From: Hyphochytrium catenoides
Taxonomy: Eukaryota > Sar > Hyphochytriomycetes > Hyphochytriales > Hyphochytriaceae
Length of the DNA stretch: 45,434 nucleotides
Assembly: GCA_900088475.1 (NCBI GenBank)
Contig: FLMG01002197.1
Span: 1 to 45,434 of the forward strand
Reading direction: 5' to 3'
Shown here: piece by piece, positions 1 through 10,740 of the stretch
Layout: each line of letters opens with the position of its first letter
Position numbering within the stretch: the stretch's first letter is position 1
The notes under the pieces: model-generated
What the model was told of the DNA's origin: nothing
Databases searched by the model: none
What the model saw: only the letters and a program-made list of their open reading frames with translations
Program-made: the position numbers and the translations under genes

Positions 1-25
1 TCTCTCTCTCTCTCTCTCTCTCTCT
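1..25. repeat. (TC)n microsatellite
   Basis: An uninterrupted TC dinucleotide run begins the window. It belongs to the same CT/GA repeat class that recurs in introns and spacers throughout. The true length is unknown because the window starts inside it. Confidence 0.95.
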
Positions 26-107
26 TATACACTCACTGACGCCTTCCCCATACCTCTTCGGTCACAGTGGTCAAAATACCGATACTGACATTTTTGCCAA
101 TTATTAG

Positions 108-305
108 CTCCCTCAAAAGTTGGCAGTCTCTTTATTTACTCACGACGAGATCATTCTTCACAATGAATTCACAACCACGGTCAGCGCTATTCTAGATAAT
201 TTCAAGCAAATGGCAGCTGTCAAAAATAAGGAGTGCTTCGCTGCTTCGCATTCTGGAACCAAGTGTAAATTTACAGAGGAGGATCCTGACGGAGGTGAGG
301 GTTGA
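108..305 (+). CDS. Possible 3'-terminal exon of an unidentified upstream gene
   Basis: An open stretch follows a plausible acceptor (tattag ending at 107) and runs to a TGA at 303-305. It encodes about 65 residues with a mixed, protein-like composition (contains HDEIILHNEF and a C-terminal FTEEDPDGGEG). There is no ATG at its start, so if real it is the last exon of a gene whose earlier exons lie left of the window. I do not recognise the family. It could also be a chance open frame. The stretch 306-532 after it holds nothing I can identify. Confidence 0.22.
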   Translation, partial: LPQKLAVSLFTHDEIILHNEFTTTVSAILDNFKQMAAVKNKECFAASHSGTKCKFTEEDPDGGEG

Positions 306-532
306 TATGAATGGTCATTGCTTGGGAGACAGATGACGAAGAGCAAGCAGCTAGATCTGACTCCTTCGAGCCCTCGGAGCTGCGCAGGGACAGACAGCGT
401 CAGGGCTCATCATAGCACGATCGCTAACAGCGGCGACATCCATAAGTGGAGGAGCACGACCGACAGTCCCAATAGCTGTGGAAGCCGCTTTGGATATCGT
501 CTCGATTGGAGAGGGGCCAGTTAACCTAGGTG

Positions 533-1710
533 ATGGCATGCAACTCGGCACACCTTCCGAGGGCCCTATCGTGGCCAGGTCGGAGGCTTCAAGCCACGTC
601 TGCAACGAGAAGAGAGCTTTTCAAATGGCGCCAATCTTGGCGTCAAATGGCCAGTCAGTCAGAATGGCGAAAACGCATGGAAGCCTCAGACTCAATCGAC
701 TTAGTGAAAGAGAAGCCGCGAGTACGCGAGCACGTCAACCCACTCTCAGCTGCGTACACATCCCCAATCGACATCCCAGACTTCACCAAGGTGTTTGACG
801 CTCCCAGACCAATACACCTCGACATCGGGTATGGACAATCTCCTTCTCTACTTCTAGAGGGGCCTATCTGACAGGCCGCCTTGCTGCCGTCGTCTTCTTC
901 TGTTCCCATTTTACTGTTATGCTCCCGCCCCAGCTGCGGGGAGGGGGAGCTCGTCCTGCGGCTTAGTGAAGCAGACAAGTCAAAGAACTATTTAGGAATA
1001 GAGATAAGGAAGAAGCTTGTCAACTTCTGGCAGGACCACGTGGCGCGACCTCGGCCAGGAAATGGCTACGTTATGTTCGCCAACATTAACCACCATGGCG
1101 AAGCGCTGTTGGACGCGCTGCCCACTCCTCTAGCTAGTGTCTCGATATTTAACCCTGACCCGTGGTTTAAAAAGAGGCACCATAAGAGGAGGTAAGACCA
1201 TGGTCATAGATCTGCCCAGGACTGTCTGCTTTTAGTGCCACTAATATTTGGCCCTGTGAAGCCTGCCCCATCTGGTTATAGACGCCGCCTTGTGTTTTCT
1301 CTTGCTGAGTTGCCTGTGAGTTCCATAGTTCTTCGGCTTGGCACTAGCTCCTTGTCGCGGATATCTTCTCCTGTCTTGTCAGCCACTGATATTATCTGCT
1401 GCTGTCTTTTAGAGTTATCAACGATCCCCTGCTCTCACTGTTAGCGGAGCACTTGATTCCAGGAGAGGGGAAGATCTACTTTCAAACAGACGTCGAAGAG
1501 ATGTATCAGTACGGTTTAGAGGCCTTTAGGGCTTCGGGACTTTTTCTAAAGCTAGGAAAGGAAGTAGCCAAGACAAGGCTCTTCGGCATTAGAACAGAGA
1601 GAGAGGAGAGAGTGCTACAACGCGGACGGCCAATCTATTATGCTGCTTTCGTGCGCAACAGCAAGAACGTTAAAAGGTTACGATCTGTTGAAGAGAGCGT
1701 CACAGCTTAA
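533..1710 (+). CDS. trmB: tRNA (guanine-N7-)-methyltransferase, TrmB type
   Basis: Makes m7G at position 46 of tRNA using S-adenosylmethionine. The model is three exons, 533-828, 934-1191 and 1413-1710, with introns of 105 and 221 bp. Joining them gives 283 residues with no frame conflict. The first intron splits the SAM-binding motif, which reads LDIGCGEGE (residues 96-104) only after splicing. Further family marks are NYLGIEIRKK, the NPDPWFKKRHHKR catalytic segment (from residue 172), GKIYFQTDV and GIRTERE near the C-terminus. The KKRH version resembles the plant/cyanobacterial branch. The ATG at 533 follows an in-frame TAG (527-529). The first 35 residues are rich in Arg, Ser and Ala and poor in acids, which suggests an organelle presequence. 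Its stop faces the stop of the next gene across 108 bp. Confidence 0.93.
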
Positions 1711-1818
1711 GCGCCATAACAGCTTATATATATTTATATCAGCGTAGAAGAGAAAGGAAGGAAAGCGAAGCACGAAGTACTATGAAGGAGAACAAGATGG
1801 TTGAGAAGCATTCTGGCA

Positions 1819-3333
1819 CTAAACAGTATCGTCCTCTTGCTTTTCTTGGTCAAATTCCTGCTGCTTCTGCTGTTGCACGCTTCTAAAATCTGTCCTGCCA
1901 TTGATACACTGAGGGCAGGATACTCCCGGGACGTAAGCTGGGGAGCTCTGCTCCTCCAACAAAACAGGCATCCTGCATACAAAGCACGTGCGAGTGGTCT
2001 TGGTGGGCTCCAGGTCTGGCGTCAGAGCGATGCGGTCGTCAAAGGTATAACATTCCCCTTCCCAGTGATCTGGACCCGCCTCCAAAAAGTACTTCACGAC
2101 TCCACCCTCTAGCTGGTAGACATTCTCGTACCCTTCTTCCTTCAGACAGAAGGCTGCCTTTTCGCATCGCACACCACCTGTGCAGAACATTACAATGGGC
2201 TTGTCCTTAGGGACTTCCTTCACAAGCTTCTCCTTCACTGCTTCAGGGAAGGCTCTAAAGTGCTTGATGTCTAAGTCAATGGCGTTCTTGAAAGTGCCGA
2301 GGCGCACCTCGTAATCGTTCCTTGTATCAAGAACCACCATGTCTTTGTTCTCGTCGTACCATTGCTTGAATTCCTTAGGTTTGAGGTGCGGCGCAGGAAC
2401 TACCTTGGTCGGCTGTGCTTCGTCAATACCCATAGAGATGATCTCACGCTTCACCTACGAGAGTGCATGTAGCGTTTAGACCGCTAGAGCAATAACCCCT
2501 GAACGAGCAAGATAAATGTATGCAAAACAGAAATATGGGGACAAATCTAACCAAAGAAGAAACGACTTAGGGCGACATGGGTGAAAAAGGATGGATCCAT
2601 AGCGACAGGCAACTGCTGTTGAGAGACAGGAAGGTTAACAAGCGTGAAGGACAAAGCCAAAGGGTGAATTTCAAGAGCCAAGCGTACAATACAGGTTTTG
2701 ACTAGCCCAAGGGGTAAGAAGCAGGCCCGTCCCGTTGGACTTGAGTCTACTCACTCGAACGAGGAACTTTGGCAAGGTCAGCTTCGGCGACATGGAGTCC
2801 TTATAATCCATATTCTCAAAGTAAGAGTAGGATGACAGAAACTTCTTGTAGGCGTTCACGTTCTCCGGAAGGCCACTAAGACGGATGTTGATACCCTCAG
2901 TACTCAGAAGAATTGTTCCTGCCAGCACCCTGTCATGCTTGGCTGCCTCCTCCTTCATTGCCTTCATAAGGGTTCCAAGAACTAGTTCAGGCGTACATCT
3001 GCATTATCAACGATTAGCCTTTCTTACCTCCCGCATTTTAGGAATCTCTTCGCTTGGTATCTCAACAAACTTGTATGCTGTGACATTGAGAGCCGGGCCG
3101 TCGACTGTGGTCATGTCGAAGGCAATCGTCCGCTTGGGCTCCTCTAGTGGCGACATGGTCATCTTGGGCCTTTGTGACGTTTCGGAGGGATGCGCCAACA
3201 CTGCTGGACTATGCAGCCAAGCTCTGTGAAACCTCTGAGGTCGAGACCAGTTGAGACTGTACCTAACTCTTATGTTTTGCTCAGAGACTAACGACAGATG
3301 AGGACGAAGTGGCCTGAGCACTCGCCATCCCAT
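1819..3333 (-). CDS. trhO: tRNA uridine(34) hydroxylase, rhodanese-domain (TrhO/UPF0176 type)
   Basis: Family members hydroxylate U34 of tRNA (ho5U), the first step to wobble modifications. The exons are 3028-3333, 2755-2961 and 1819-2454 (382 residues), all joined in phase 0. The first intron (66 bp) was chosen because only the acceptor ending at 2962 keeps the frame; this junction is the weakest part of the model. Order of parts: Arg-rich leader (about residues 1-55), the N-terminal family domain with the TILLSTEGINIRLSG motif, then a rhodanese domain with VLDTRNDYEVRLG and the active-site loop FCTGGVRCEK (Cys262). A Cys cluster follows (CFVC, then CPQC), as is usual for this family. Met 88 of the long frame (3162) is an alternative start that would remove the leader. 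Confidence 0.88.
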
Positions 3334-4119
3334 GCCTCTCCCCGCCGTCTCCGCAATGTTGGAAAAGTTTGTCTGTCTGTCTGCGCTCGTCACTTCCCAT
3401 TGAGACTTCAATCTCCATCTCATCCTCTGTCTGTCTGTCGGCCTGATGATGGACAGCAGTTCTCTGTGGCAGACAGAACCAAGCAGTCATATTACTACTG
3501 CCGAGCAAGGTACGTATCTATGGGATTCTGATCAGCGATAAACGTACTACTATCCATCATCCCACTATACTCTTCTGCCCTTTCTTTTTGCCACCACATT
3601 GCTGGTGCTCCTACTGCTCACGGGTATACAAGGACTGGGAAAGGGGTTGACGGGTTATAAAGAAGTAAGACTCTGGTACCCATTGGCTTCAGGAGCCCTG
3701 AGCTGATTCCTGGGCAGATGTACGGAATATGTGATAATCGGTCAATACATTGGGAGTGATCTAGTTATTCGGAGACAAAGGGTGAAGGGTAACCAAGCGG
3801 TCATCCAATTCTGATGGCGCTCCTCTTTCTCGTACTTGTAGAACTAGAAAGAGACAGAGAGGTTAGTCTATTTATGATGGGTGCTGTTGCCTTTACTGCT
3901 GCTTAAAAATCAAGGCCCAGATTGACAGACCTGAGTGGTGCAGTGCCTCGTCACTCATCAAGCCGCCAAGATGTTTCAGTGTGCGCTGCCTTTGGTCAAA
4001 CTATGGAGAAAAGGATGTGACAGCTCTCAATACTTTTGTTGCTGATTGTGTAGGGAGGTGTACAAGAATTCATGTGTGTGTAGATCGTGCCTCCATCTTG
4101 TGACCTCTTCCTTCAAGAG
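3334..4119. other. Divergent intergenic region between TrhO and Qri7 genes
   Basis: No convincing coding exon was seen in these 786 bp, which separate two divergently transcribed genes and should hold both promoters. Two short runs of the tetranucleotide GTCT/TCTG lie near 3368-3385 and 3428-3445. No clear TATA box was found. Confidence 0.6.
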
Positions 4120-5301
4120 ATGGCCCTCCTGCGCCGGGGCTCAATGTTGTTAAGACGGCATTTCTCGACTCAACCCCGGGTTATTCTGGGTATTGAAACC
4201 ACATGTGATGATTCTGGGGTGGGAATCGTTACATCTGAGAGAGCCATTCTCAGCAATGCCATCTCTTCGCAATGGGAAATGCACGCGGAATGGGGCGGAG
4301 TAGTGCCGAGGTTGGCAGCGCTTGCTCACAAGGAGAACCTACCTCTCGTTCTCGAGAGGGCTCTGAAGGACAGCAAGCTTCCTCATGGAATTGCTTCTGT
4401 AGATGCTATTGCCGTTAGTACGGGGCCAGGTCTCACTCCGTGCTTGGATGTAGGACTGAAAACCGCGAAGGAGCTTGCAGTCCAGTATAAAAAGCCCATA
4501 ATCCCGATTAATCACGTTGAGGCACATGCGCTGGCGGCGAGGCTAACCTACTCAGACGTCGACTTCCCATTTCTCGTTCTAGTGGCTTCTGGTGGTCACT
4601 GTATCCTTGTCCTTGCTAAACGTCTTGGAGAATACCTGGAACTTGGCACCGCTCTCGATGACTCTGCGGGCGAGGCCTTCGATAAAGTAGCTAGGATGCT
4701 AGAGCTTCGTGAACCCGCTGATGGGACTCATGATGTCAACCTTCACGGCGGCAAACTAGTGGAACAATGGGCAAGGAGGGGCGATCCCGACGTTTACCCT
4801 CTAAAGGAGCCCATGTTGCGGCGATCGGGCTGTGACTTCTCCTTCTCTGGCTTAAAGACGGCGGTGCAATCTGTTATCTCCGAAGCCAGAAGGATGGAAG
4901 CTGATGAAATGGACATCAAGGCTAACGTTGCGGCGTCTTTCCAGCGAGTTGCTGTCCGACATTTGGTCTCCCGAACCCGCCGTGCCATCACGAGGTGCAA
5001 GGAACTTCTACTACCAGGAGAGGGTGAGTCGGTGACTCAACTAGTCGTCAGTGGTGGCGTAGCCGCGAACCTTTCGCTTCGAGAGGCGATGAGTGGGTTG
5101 GCCAAGGAGGCTGGGATGGAAGTCTTCTATCCTCCAGTGGAGCTTTGTACGGATAATGGAGTGATGGTGGCATGGGCAGGCCTGGAGCATTTTCATTCTA
5201 AAACAGAAGAGGTAGCTACCCTCGACTTCAGGCGACGCTGGCCCCTGGGTGTACGCGTGGACGAGCGGGATGATTATATGAGACGACGAAAGGAGGGCTA
5301 A
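4120..5301 (+). CDS. Mitochondrial tRNA N6-threonylcarbamoyladenosine transferase (Qri7/OSGEPL1, TsaD family)
   Basis: Transfers threonylcarbamoyl to A37 of tRNAs that read ANN codons (t6A). A single uninterrupted frame of 393 residues starts at ATG 4120; the upstream in-frame GTG at 4087 is not needed. The leader MALLRRGSMLLRRHFST is a typical mitochondrial presequence, followed at once by the family start ILGIETTCDDSG. The metal-binding NHVEAHALAARL (His-x3-His) and the ASGGHCILV, TALDDSAGEAFDKVARML, FSFSGLKTAV and SGGVAANLSLR motifs are all present, as is CTDNGVMVAWAG near the end. Length and the targeting leader fit the organellar paralogue rather than cytosolic Kae1/OSGEP. It is intron-free while nearly all neighbours are split. 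Confidence 0.96.
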   Translation: MALLRRGSMLLRRHFSTQPRVILGIETTCDDSGVGIVTSERAILSNAISSQWEMHAEWGGVVPRLAALAHKENLPLVLERALKDSKLPHGIASVDAIAVSTGPGLTPCLDVGLKTAKELAVQYKKPIIPINHVEAHALAARLTYSDVDFPFLVLVASGGHCILVLAKRLGEYLELGTALDDSAGEAFDKVARMLELREPADGTHDVNLHGGKLVEQWARRGDPDVYPLKEPMLRRSGCDFSFSGLKTAVQSVISEARRMEADEMDIKANVAASFQRVAVRHLVSRTRRAITRCKELLLPGEGESVTQLVVSGGVAANLSLREAMSGLAKEAGMEVFYPPVELCTDNGVMVAWAGLEHFHSKTEEVATLDFRRRWPLGVRVDERDDYMRRRKEG

Positions 5302-5688
5302 TGACAATGTGCGAAGAGTGGTGCAATCTTGGAGTTTTGGTTGAACACTACGGCAGTAATGGCGAAAAGGCATCCTTCTCGTCTCACTGTCTTGGAGGCA
5401 ACCTGAGGCGGCTTCTACAGCTAAAAAGTCTGATGCGCTTCCTGGTGGAATCTGCTAGCCAGCTTTAGACATCTATCTGCCTTGCCCAATAACAACTCAT
5501 TGTGCTGAAGGTGTTGATAGAGGAGGCCATCTTAGCGGCTGGGTAAAGTATTTGGGGGACACGACATTGGCCTACCCTTTGAATGTTTGCAAGAGCATTG
5601 AGTTGTCTGTCCAGCAGCTGTTTGAGGCCCTCGCTTAGGACCCTGTAATATGTATAGTCAGCAGTGGGGTTTTACCCAGAAAACGACG
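5302..5688. other. Convergent 3' spacer
   Basis: About 390 bp between two facing stop codons. No coding exon, RNA gene or repeat was recognised here. It should hold both 3' UTRs and polyadenylation sites. Confidence 0.5.
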
Positions 5689-6810
5689 CTAATCGGGGGT
5701 GAGATTACTTAACTGGAGTTGCGAAGAGGCATCTCGCCGTAGGTTCTCAATATCCGAGAAGAGAGAGATTTCTACATCCTCTAGAATAACGTTCAGTCGC
5801 TGATCTGGGGTAGATTGGCCATTATCTTCTAAAGAATCATGCGCCGCAAAATGTTTGCACCCTTTGCCCTCGATCCTCTGCTCGTCAGCTGTTTGATGGT
5901 GGGATTGTGTTGGATCATTGCCCTCAAATGTACGCAAGCGAAAGCTTGCGTTTTCACTGGCCTTGTTGACATTGTCCAATAGTGAGCCACCTAAGTCCTT
6001 TTCCGAAGCTTCACTTGCTTTATTGATCGCCAGGTGTCTTTCAGGATCCACAGAATATGTCAACGACGCGGCTGTGGGATTATAGTCAGTACTTGCCAGA
6101 TCTGTGCTACAGGGATCTCTTAGCAAATCGCTGGGATTTGAGGGTGAAGCATTGGGGCCTTTAAAGAACTGATGGTGGTGTTGATGCTGCTTCAAGGCGG
6201 TATCTGGCTGGGAGACATTGGGCTCTTGAGAGCTGTCTGTTTCCCTGTCAATGCCCTGCGCCTCCCTTCTAACACTTCCTAGCCTCAGAAACGTGTCCTC
6301 CGATACCGAGTCATTGTGGCCATCAGAAGCTGATAAATTGAAAAATTGCTGCGTTCGGAAGAATGATGAGGGCCTGGTTGGCTCTTGGGTCTTTTGCTGT
6401 TCAGTCTCCGAATGGCTAGGTCCCTTTTCCTTGGACCCCTGGCCTTTTGAGTCCCTGCCGCCGCCTCTAGACTTCCTGCCTCCCTTTTGCCTTGCTGTGT
6501 GTTCTGCCGTGGGCGTCAACCGAGGATCGCTTCCAGCATTACGTTGCCCCCCGGTGCCCCCCGACTTTATAGACCGCAGGAAAAACTTGGCTCCTTCTCC
6601 TGGATCGTCATCTTTTGGCATCACAGATCCACTTTTCCTCTTGGTCATCTCGTACAGAAGCCCAAAGCTAGTGAGCACCGGGGATAGGCATAGGAAGAGG
6701 GCCAGCTGAATTCAGTTTGTCTCAGCCAAGCAAGCCTAGCTGTGTGGGTCTACGTTGTTCGCGATGCGGTGTGCAGATCGGCTTGACCGTTGTGAAGTCT
6801 TGGCATGCAT
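5689..6810 (-). CDS. Predicted single-pass membrane protein with long disordered tail
   Basis: I do not recognise the family. Two exons join in phase: 6754-6810 and 5689-6705, across a 48-bp intron (357 residues). The splice puts a short basic head (MHAKTSQRSSRSAHRIANN) directly before a hydrophobic segment of about 20 residues, LALFLCLSPVLTSFGLLYEM, then a basic TKRKSGS stop-transfer-like stretch. The remaining roughly 310 residues are polar and low in complexity: Gly/Arg-rich, His-rich (QHQHHHQ), and many Ser/Asp/Glu, so probably disordered. An ATG at 6936 in the same frame would add 42 residues. The topology is inferred, not shown. The join is supported by phase and by the otherwise headless second exon. 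Its stop faces that of the Qri7 gene. Confidence 0.55.
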
Positions 6811-6936
6811 GATAGCAGGCTTGCCCGGTAAATCAGAAAGTGAAGACGAACAGCCAGCGTCTATCTTTCGTATCCCTTCCCAACAGAAATGACGGGCTTC
6901 AATAAAAATTGCCGATGTTTCTTTCCGATTCCGCAT

Positions 6937-7222
6937 GGCGCCGTAATTCGATTTGACGGAATTGGAGATGACTCGAAAATCGACTACGGAGTATATTCCA
7001 ATAACGATCGATGACCAGAGAACCTGAGGGTTATTCTACCTGCAAATTGGTTGACAAGAAAAAAGCTTTCCTTATTCTTCATTTCCTCCTTGAGCTTCTG
7101 CTTCTCGGATCTGTGAGGAGTGAGAAGCCCTTCTCAATAACAGTAAATAGGCCCTCTGTAACCCTTCAAGATCTTGTGAGGCATCATGTACCTTCTAAAT
7201 AAAGCATTATTTTCGTTTATCT
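6937..7222. other. Divergent promoter region
   Basis: This short divergent spacer lies between the membrane-protein gene and the carnitine acyltransferase gene. It contains small open frames but nothing with family character. Confidence 0.45.
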
Positions 7223-7384
7223 ATGGTGGTATCTGTCTGGCATTATTTAGAACCAGTGTCTTGCACAACTCCTTTTCAGCTTCAACTCATCAAACACGCT
7301 CATGGGGATCTCAGAACCCAATTTTCAGCCCAGAACGCAAGCCTGAAGCCTGTTTGTTCCGTCCGGGCGAGGATTTCAAGAGCT

Positions 7385-10300
7385 ATGGCTTCATCGCCCC
7401 AAAGGATAAGGACGGAGCCAACTGTCAAAGAGGATAATACCACGGTCATGACTCCCAAAGGGTAAACCGTCACTCACGTCCTTGAAGTTGCGCCCATGAA
7501 ATAACGATACCTAATAAACCCGACCCTACTTCAGTTATGAGAAGGTAACCTTCAAGTACGAAAACCAATTACCCAGGTTGCCGATCCCTGATCTGAAAGA
7601 GTCATGCCAGCGCTATCTTCGCATTCTGGAGCCTTTGCAGGTCAGTCATTAGGTTACTGTCTATATTGTAGTGGAATCGTATCTTATTCGACACATTTAG
7701 ACTCCAGAAAGCCACCAGCGGACGAAGCTAGTGATGGACAAGTTTCAAAATGGTTACGGTCAGGTTCTGCAGGTAGCCCCAATACCGAAGATAGTGAAGG
7801 AATGGAGTAAGCTGGCCCTGCTCACACCTTTCCATGCTCACCAATGTAGGAGAAGCTGAAGGGCTACGCCTCGACAAAAGCTAGCTACATCGAGGATTTC
7901 TGGTTCGATTCCTATCTGAGGTATACAGATTCCGTGGTGCTGAATCTAAATCCGTTCTTTGTCCTTGAGGACGACCCGACGCCTTCTAGAAATAACCAGA
8001 TCTTAAGGTATGCTTTCCAACAGCCTCAGCCTGTCCCGTTCATACCCCCTAAGGGCTCTCACTTCAGGGCAGCTTCGTTAATATATTCCTCACTAAAATA
8101 CATCAACGCCTTGCGGGTAGAAACTCTGGAGCCTGACATGTTTCGTAAGCAACCACTCTGCATGATCCAACATCAAAAGCTCTTTTCTACATTTCGAGAG
8201 CCGACAGTTAGCGGGGATATAATTAGAACAGTAGACAACCCAAAGCACATTGTGGTTCTCTGCAGGTAGAGTATGCATCGATGGCCATTGGTCTCGCCAA
8301 TCTTTACCCTGATCACTGGTCGCCTTCATACGCTGCTGTCTTTCCAGAAAGCAGTTCTACTGGTTCGATGTTCTTTATGACAACAGTGAGGTCGCTGTGA
8401 CTGAGGCCCAGCTCATAGAGATTCTAAAGGCCATAAAAGCCGACTCCCTTGCAGCCTCTAACAAGGAGGTTGCCTCCAAGGCTGTGGGAGTTCTGACCAC
8501 AGAGAACCGGAAGGTCTGGGCCAACTTAAGAGAGAGTCTGATCAACTCGTCCAAGAACAATAAAGACGCTCTGCAGGTACGTCTTGGCCCCGGCCCCATC
8601 AGTTTATCCCAATCGTGACAGGTATGGTGACATGGAACTTCTTCACTCTTACAGATTGTAGATTCGGCCCTATTCATAGTCTGTCTAGACAGTACTGCGC
8701 CGATTGGCGCCAGTGAGATTGCCAGCAACGTTCTACGAGGCAGTTATAATATATCCGAGACCGGGGTTCAGTGTGGTACTTGCACCAACCGGTGGTACGA
8801 TAAGCTGCAAATAATTGTATGTGAGAATGGTGCAGCAGGAATGAACTTTGAGCACGCAGGTGTTGACGGCCATACTGTCCTTAGGTACGGCTTGTTAGCA
8901 ACTCTTTTTGCCACCTCCAGCCTCACTTGCTTGCCTCAGGTTTGCGTCCGACGTATATACCGACACCATTTTGAGGTTCGCAAAGTCTATCAATAGCAAG
9001 GCTTATGACCTCTTCAAGATCGACTCGACAGGGGGAGTCAGAGGAGCTGTAGACATCGTTCCTAAGAAACTTGAATGGGAACTTAACTCGGAGCTGCGTA
9101 CAGGAATTCGCTTCGCAGAGTCAAGGCTGAGTGATCTTCTCTGCCAGAACGATGTCGAAGTTTTGGAATTTGATGTATGCACCCAATGCCCCTTCCAGAT
9201 TATTTTTTTTCTCATCTGGCTGGCTGTTCTCCTGTCAGCCTCCATCCCTATAGGACACTAATTGAAGCTCTCTCTTATCTACCTCTTTTTGAGTTCCCAA
9301 TAACTGCTCACTCAGCCATCTCCAACAAACAGGAATATGGAAAGAGCTTTATCACCAAGATGAATCTTAGCCCTGATGCCTTTGTTCAGATGGCCTTTCA
9401 AGCAGCCTACTATGGTAATTGTCCAAAAACAAATTGAAGTTCTGTCTATCGCTGTGGTTAGCTCTTACCACGCTTGCGAAAGGGCTCTATGGAAGGCCAG
9501 AGTGCACATACGAGCCAGCTTTGACAAAAAACTTCTACCACGGGAGGACGGAGGGTATTAGACCCGTTACAAGAGAGAGTGTTCGCTTTGTAAAGACATT
9601 CTGCTCCGATGCTGCCAACTTTGAGAAGCTCAAGCTTCTCCGGGCCGCCAGTAAAGCGCATGTAGAGCGTACAAGAGAAGCTTCTCAAGGAAAGGGTGTC
9701 GACAGACACTTCTATGCGATGTATTGCATTTGGAAAGAGTTTGACCGTCAGAATCATCCTGACATGCCGGTAAGACGAATGGATAAGCAGCGTTTGGCTC
9801 CCGTTCTATGACATATCTGCGGTCAAAGGATTACGCTATGCTGAAGAATGAGAAAGGAGCAGTTGGGGTTGCGGTACTAAGACGCTGTTGCTAACTGCCT
9901 TCAGGAAATTTTTGGCGATGAGAGTTGGACCATATTGAACCGGACAGTCATCTCTACCAGCAACTGTGGGAACCCCTCTCTTCGCTTCTTTGGGTTCGGC
10001 CCCGTTGTTCCTGAAGGGTTTGGGATCGGTTACATCATCAAGGACGAAGGCATTCAGGTTGGTGGCCCACCACTGCCTGGTTACCTTTGGCATATTGTGC
10101 TGCTTTGCTTAAACAATTGTTCGCTAACCCCTTTTTTTGCACGGTGATTTGGCGATAGTTCTGTGCATCGTCAAAGCATAGACAAACCAAGAGATTTCTC
10201 ACTACTTTGAACAACTATTTGATGGAGGTCAAGGAGATGCTGGAGAATGAGCAAATGGAACAGTTCCCTAACCTCTTTCAGCAAAACCTAAAGCGTCGGC

Positions 10301-10605
10301 GGAGCCAGTCCATGGTTGGCGGTACGTACACTTCTAGCTGGAGCCAGTTCATACATAGCGCGAAGGCAGCCTTGGCTTCTCTTAATCAACTCGGCCCCCT
10401 TGGATGCTGTGTAGCGGCTTTCCTTGATTATACGATGTTTGGACTTTACTTACACCTGCTATTGTGACAACTGGCACGTTACGCAGGCTATGGCTTTTTT
10501 GACGCTGGAGCTGTGGAAACACAACGACTACCTGCCAACTCCAACGTGGGACGACGCCTAGAGCTTAGTGAGGTTGGGAACTATAAAGACAACCTCAGCT
10601 TCTAG
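7385..10605 (+). CDS. Carnitine/choline acyltransferase family protein (CRAT/COT/CPT2-like)
   Basis: Moves acyl groups between CoA and carnitine for peroxisomal or mitochondrial fatty-acid use. Thirteen exons join in phase: 7385-7461, 7535-7640, 7701-7772, 7850-8007, 8068-8265, 8348-8576, 8655-8884, 8940-9174, 9333-9414, 9462-9769, 9905-10057, 10159-10321 and 10487-10605, giving 709 residues. Family marks in order: LPRLPIPDLKESCQRYL, KPLCMIQ-like PLCMIQHQKLF, HIVVLCR then QFYWFDVLYD, LTTENRKVWA, the catalytic His in GMNFEHAGVDG (His347), YHGRTEGIR, STSNCGNPSL and FGFGPVVPEGFGIGY. One intron (9415-9461) is only 47 bp. No C-terminal SKL-like peroxisome signal is present (ends NLSF). An in-frame ATG at 7223 would add a 54-residue leader. 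Which acyl length it prefers cannot be read from the sequence. Its stop faces the next gene across 135 bp. Confidence 0.94.
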
Positions 10606-10740
10606 AATTCATTCGTCCCATTTTGCATCACCTGACCCTTTGTCCGCCTTTATACTGCTCGGTATGTCCAATCTCTTTATCTCACTTGGAACTAGTGCTT
10701 GCATGTCGATATAAATAATCTGGGATAGAGCTTGCAGCTC

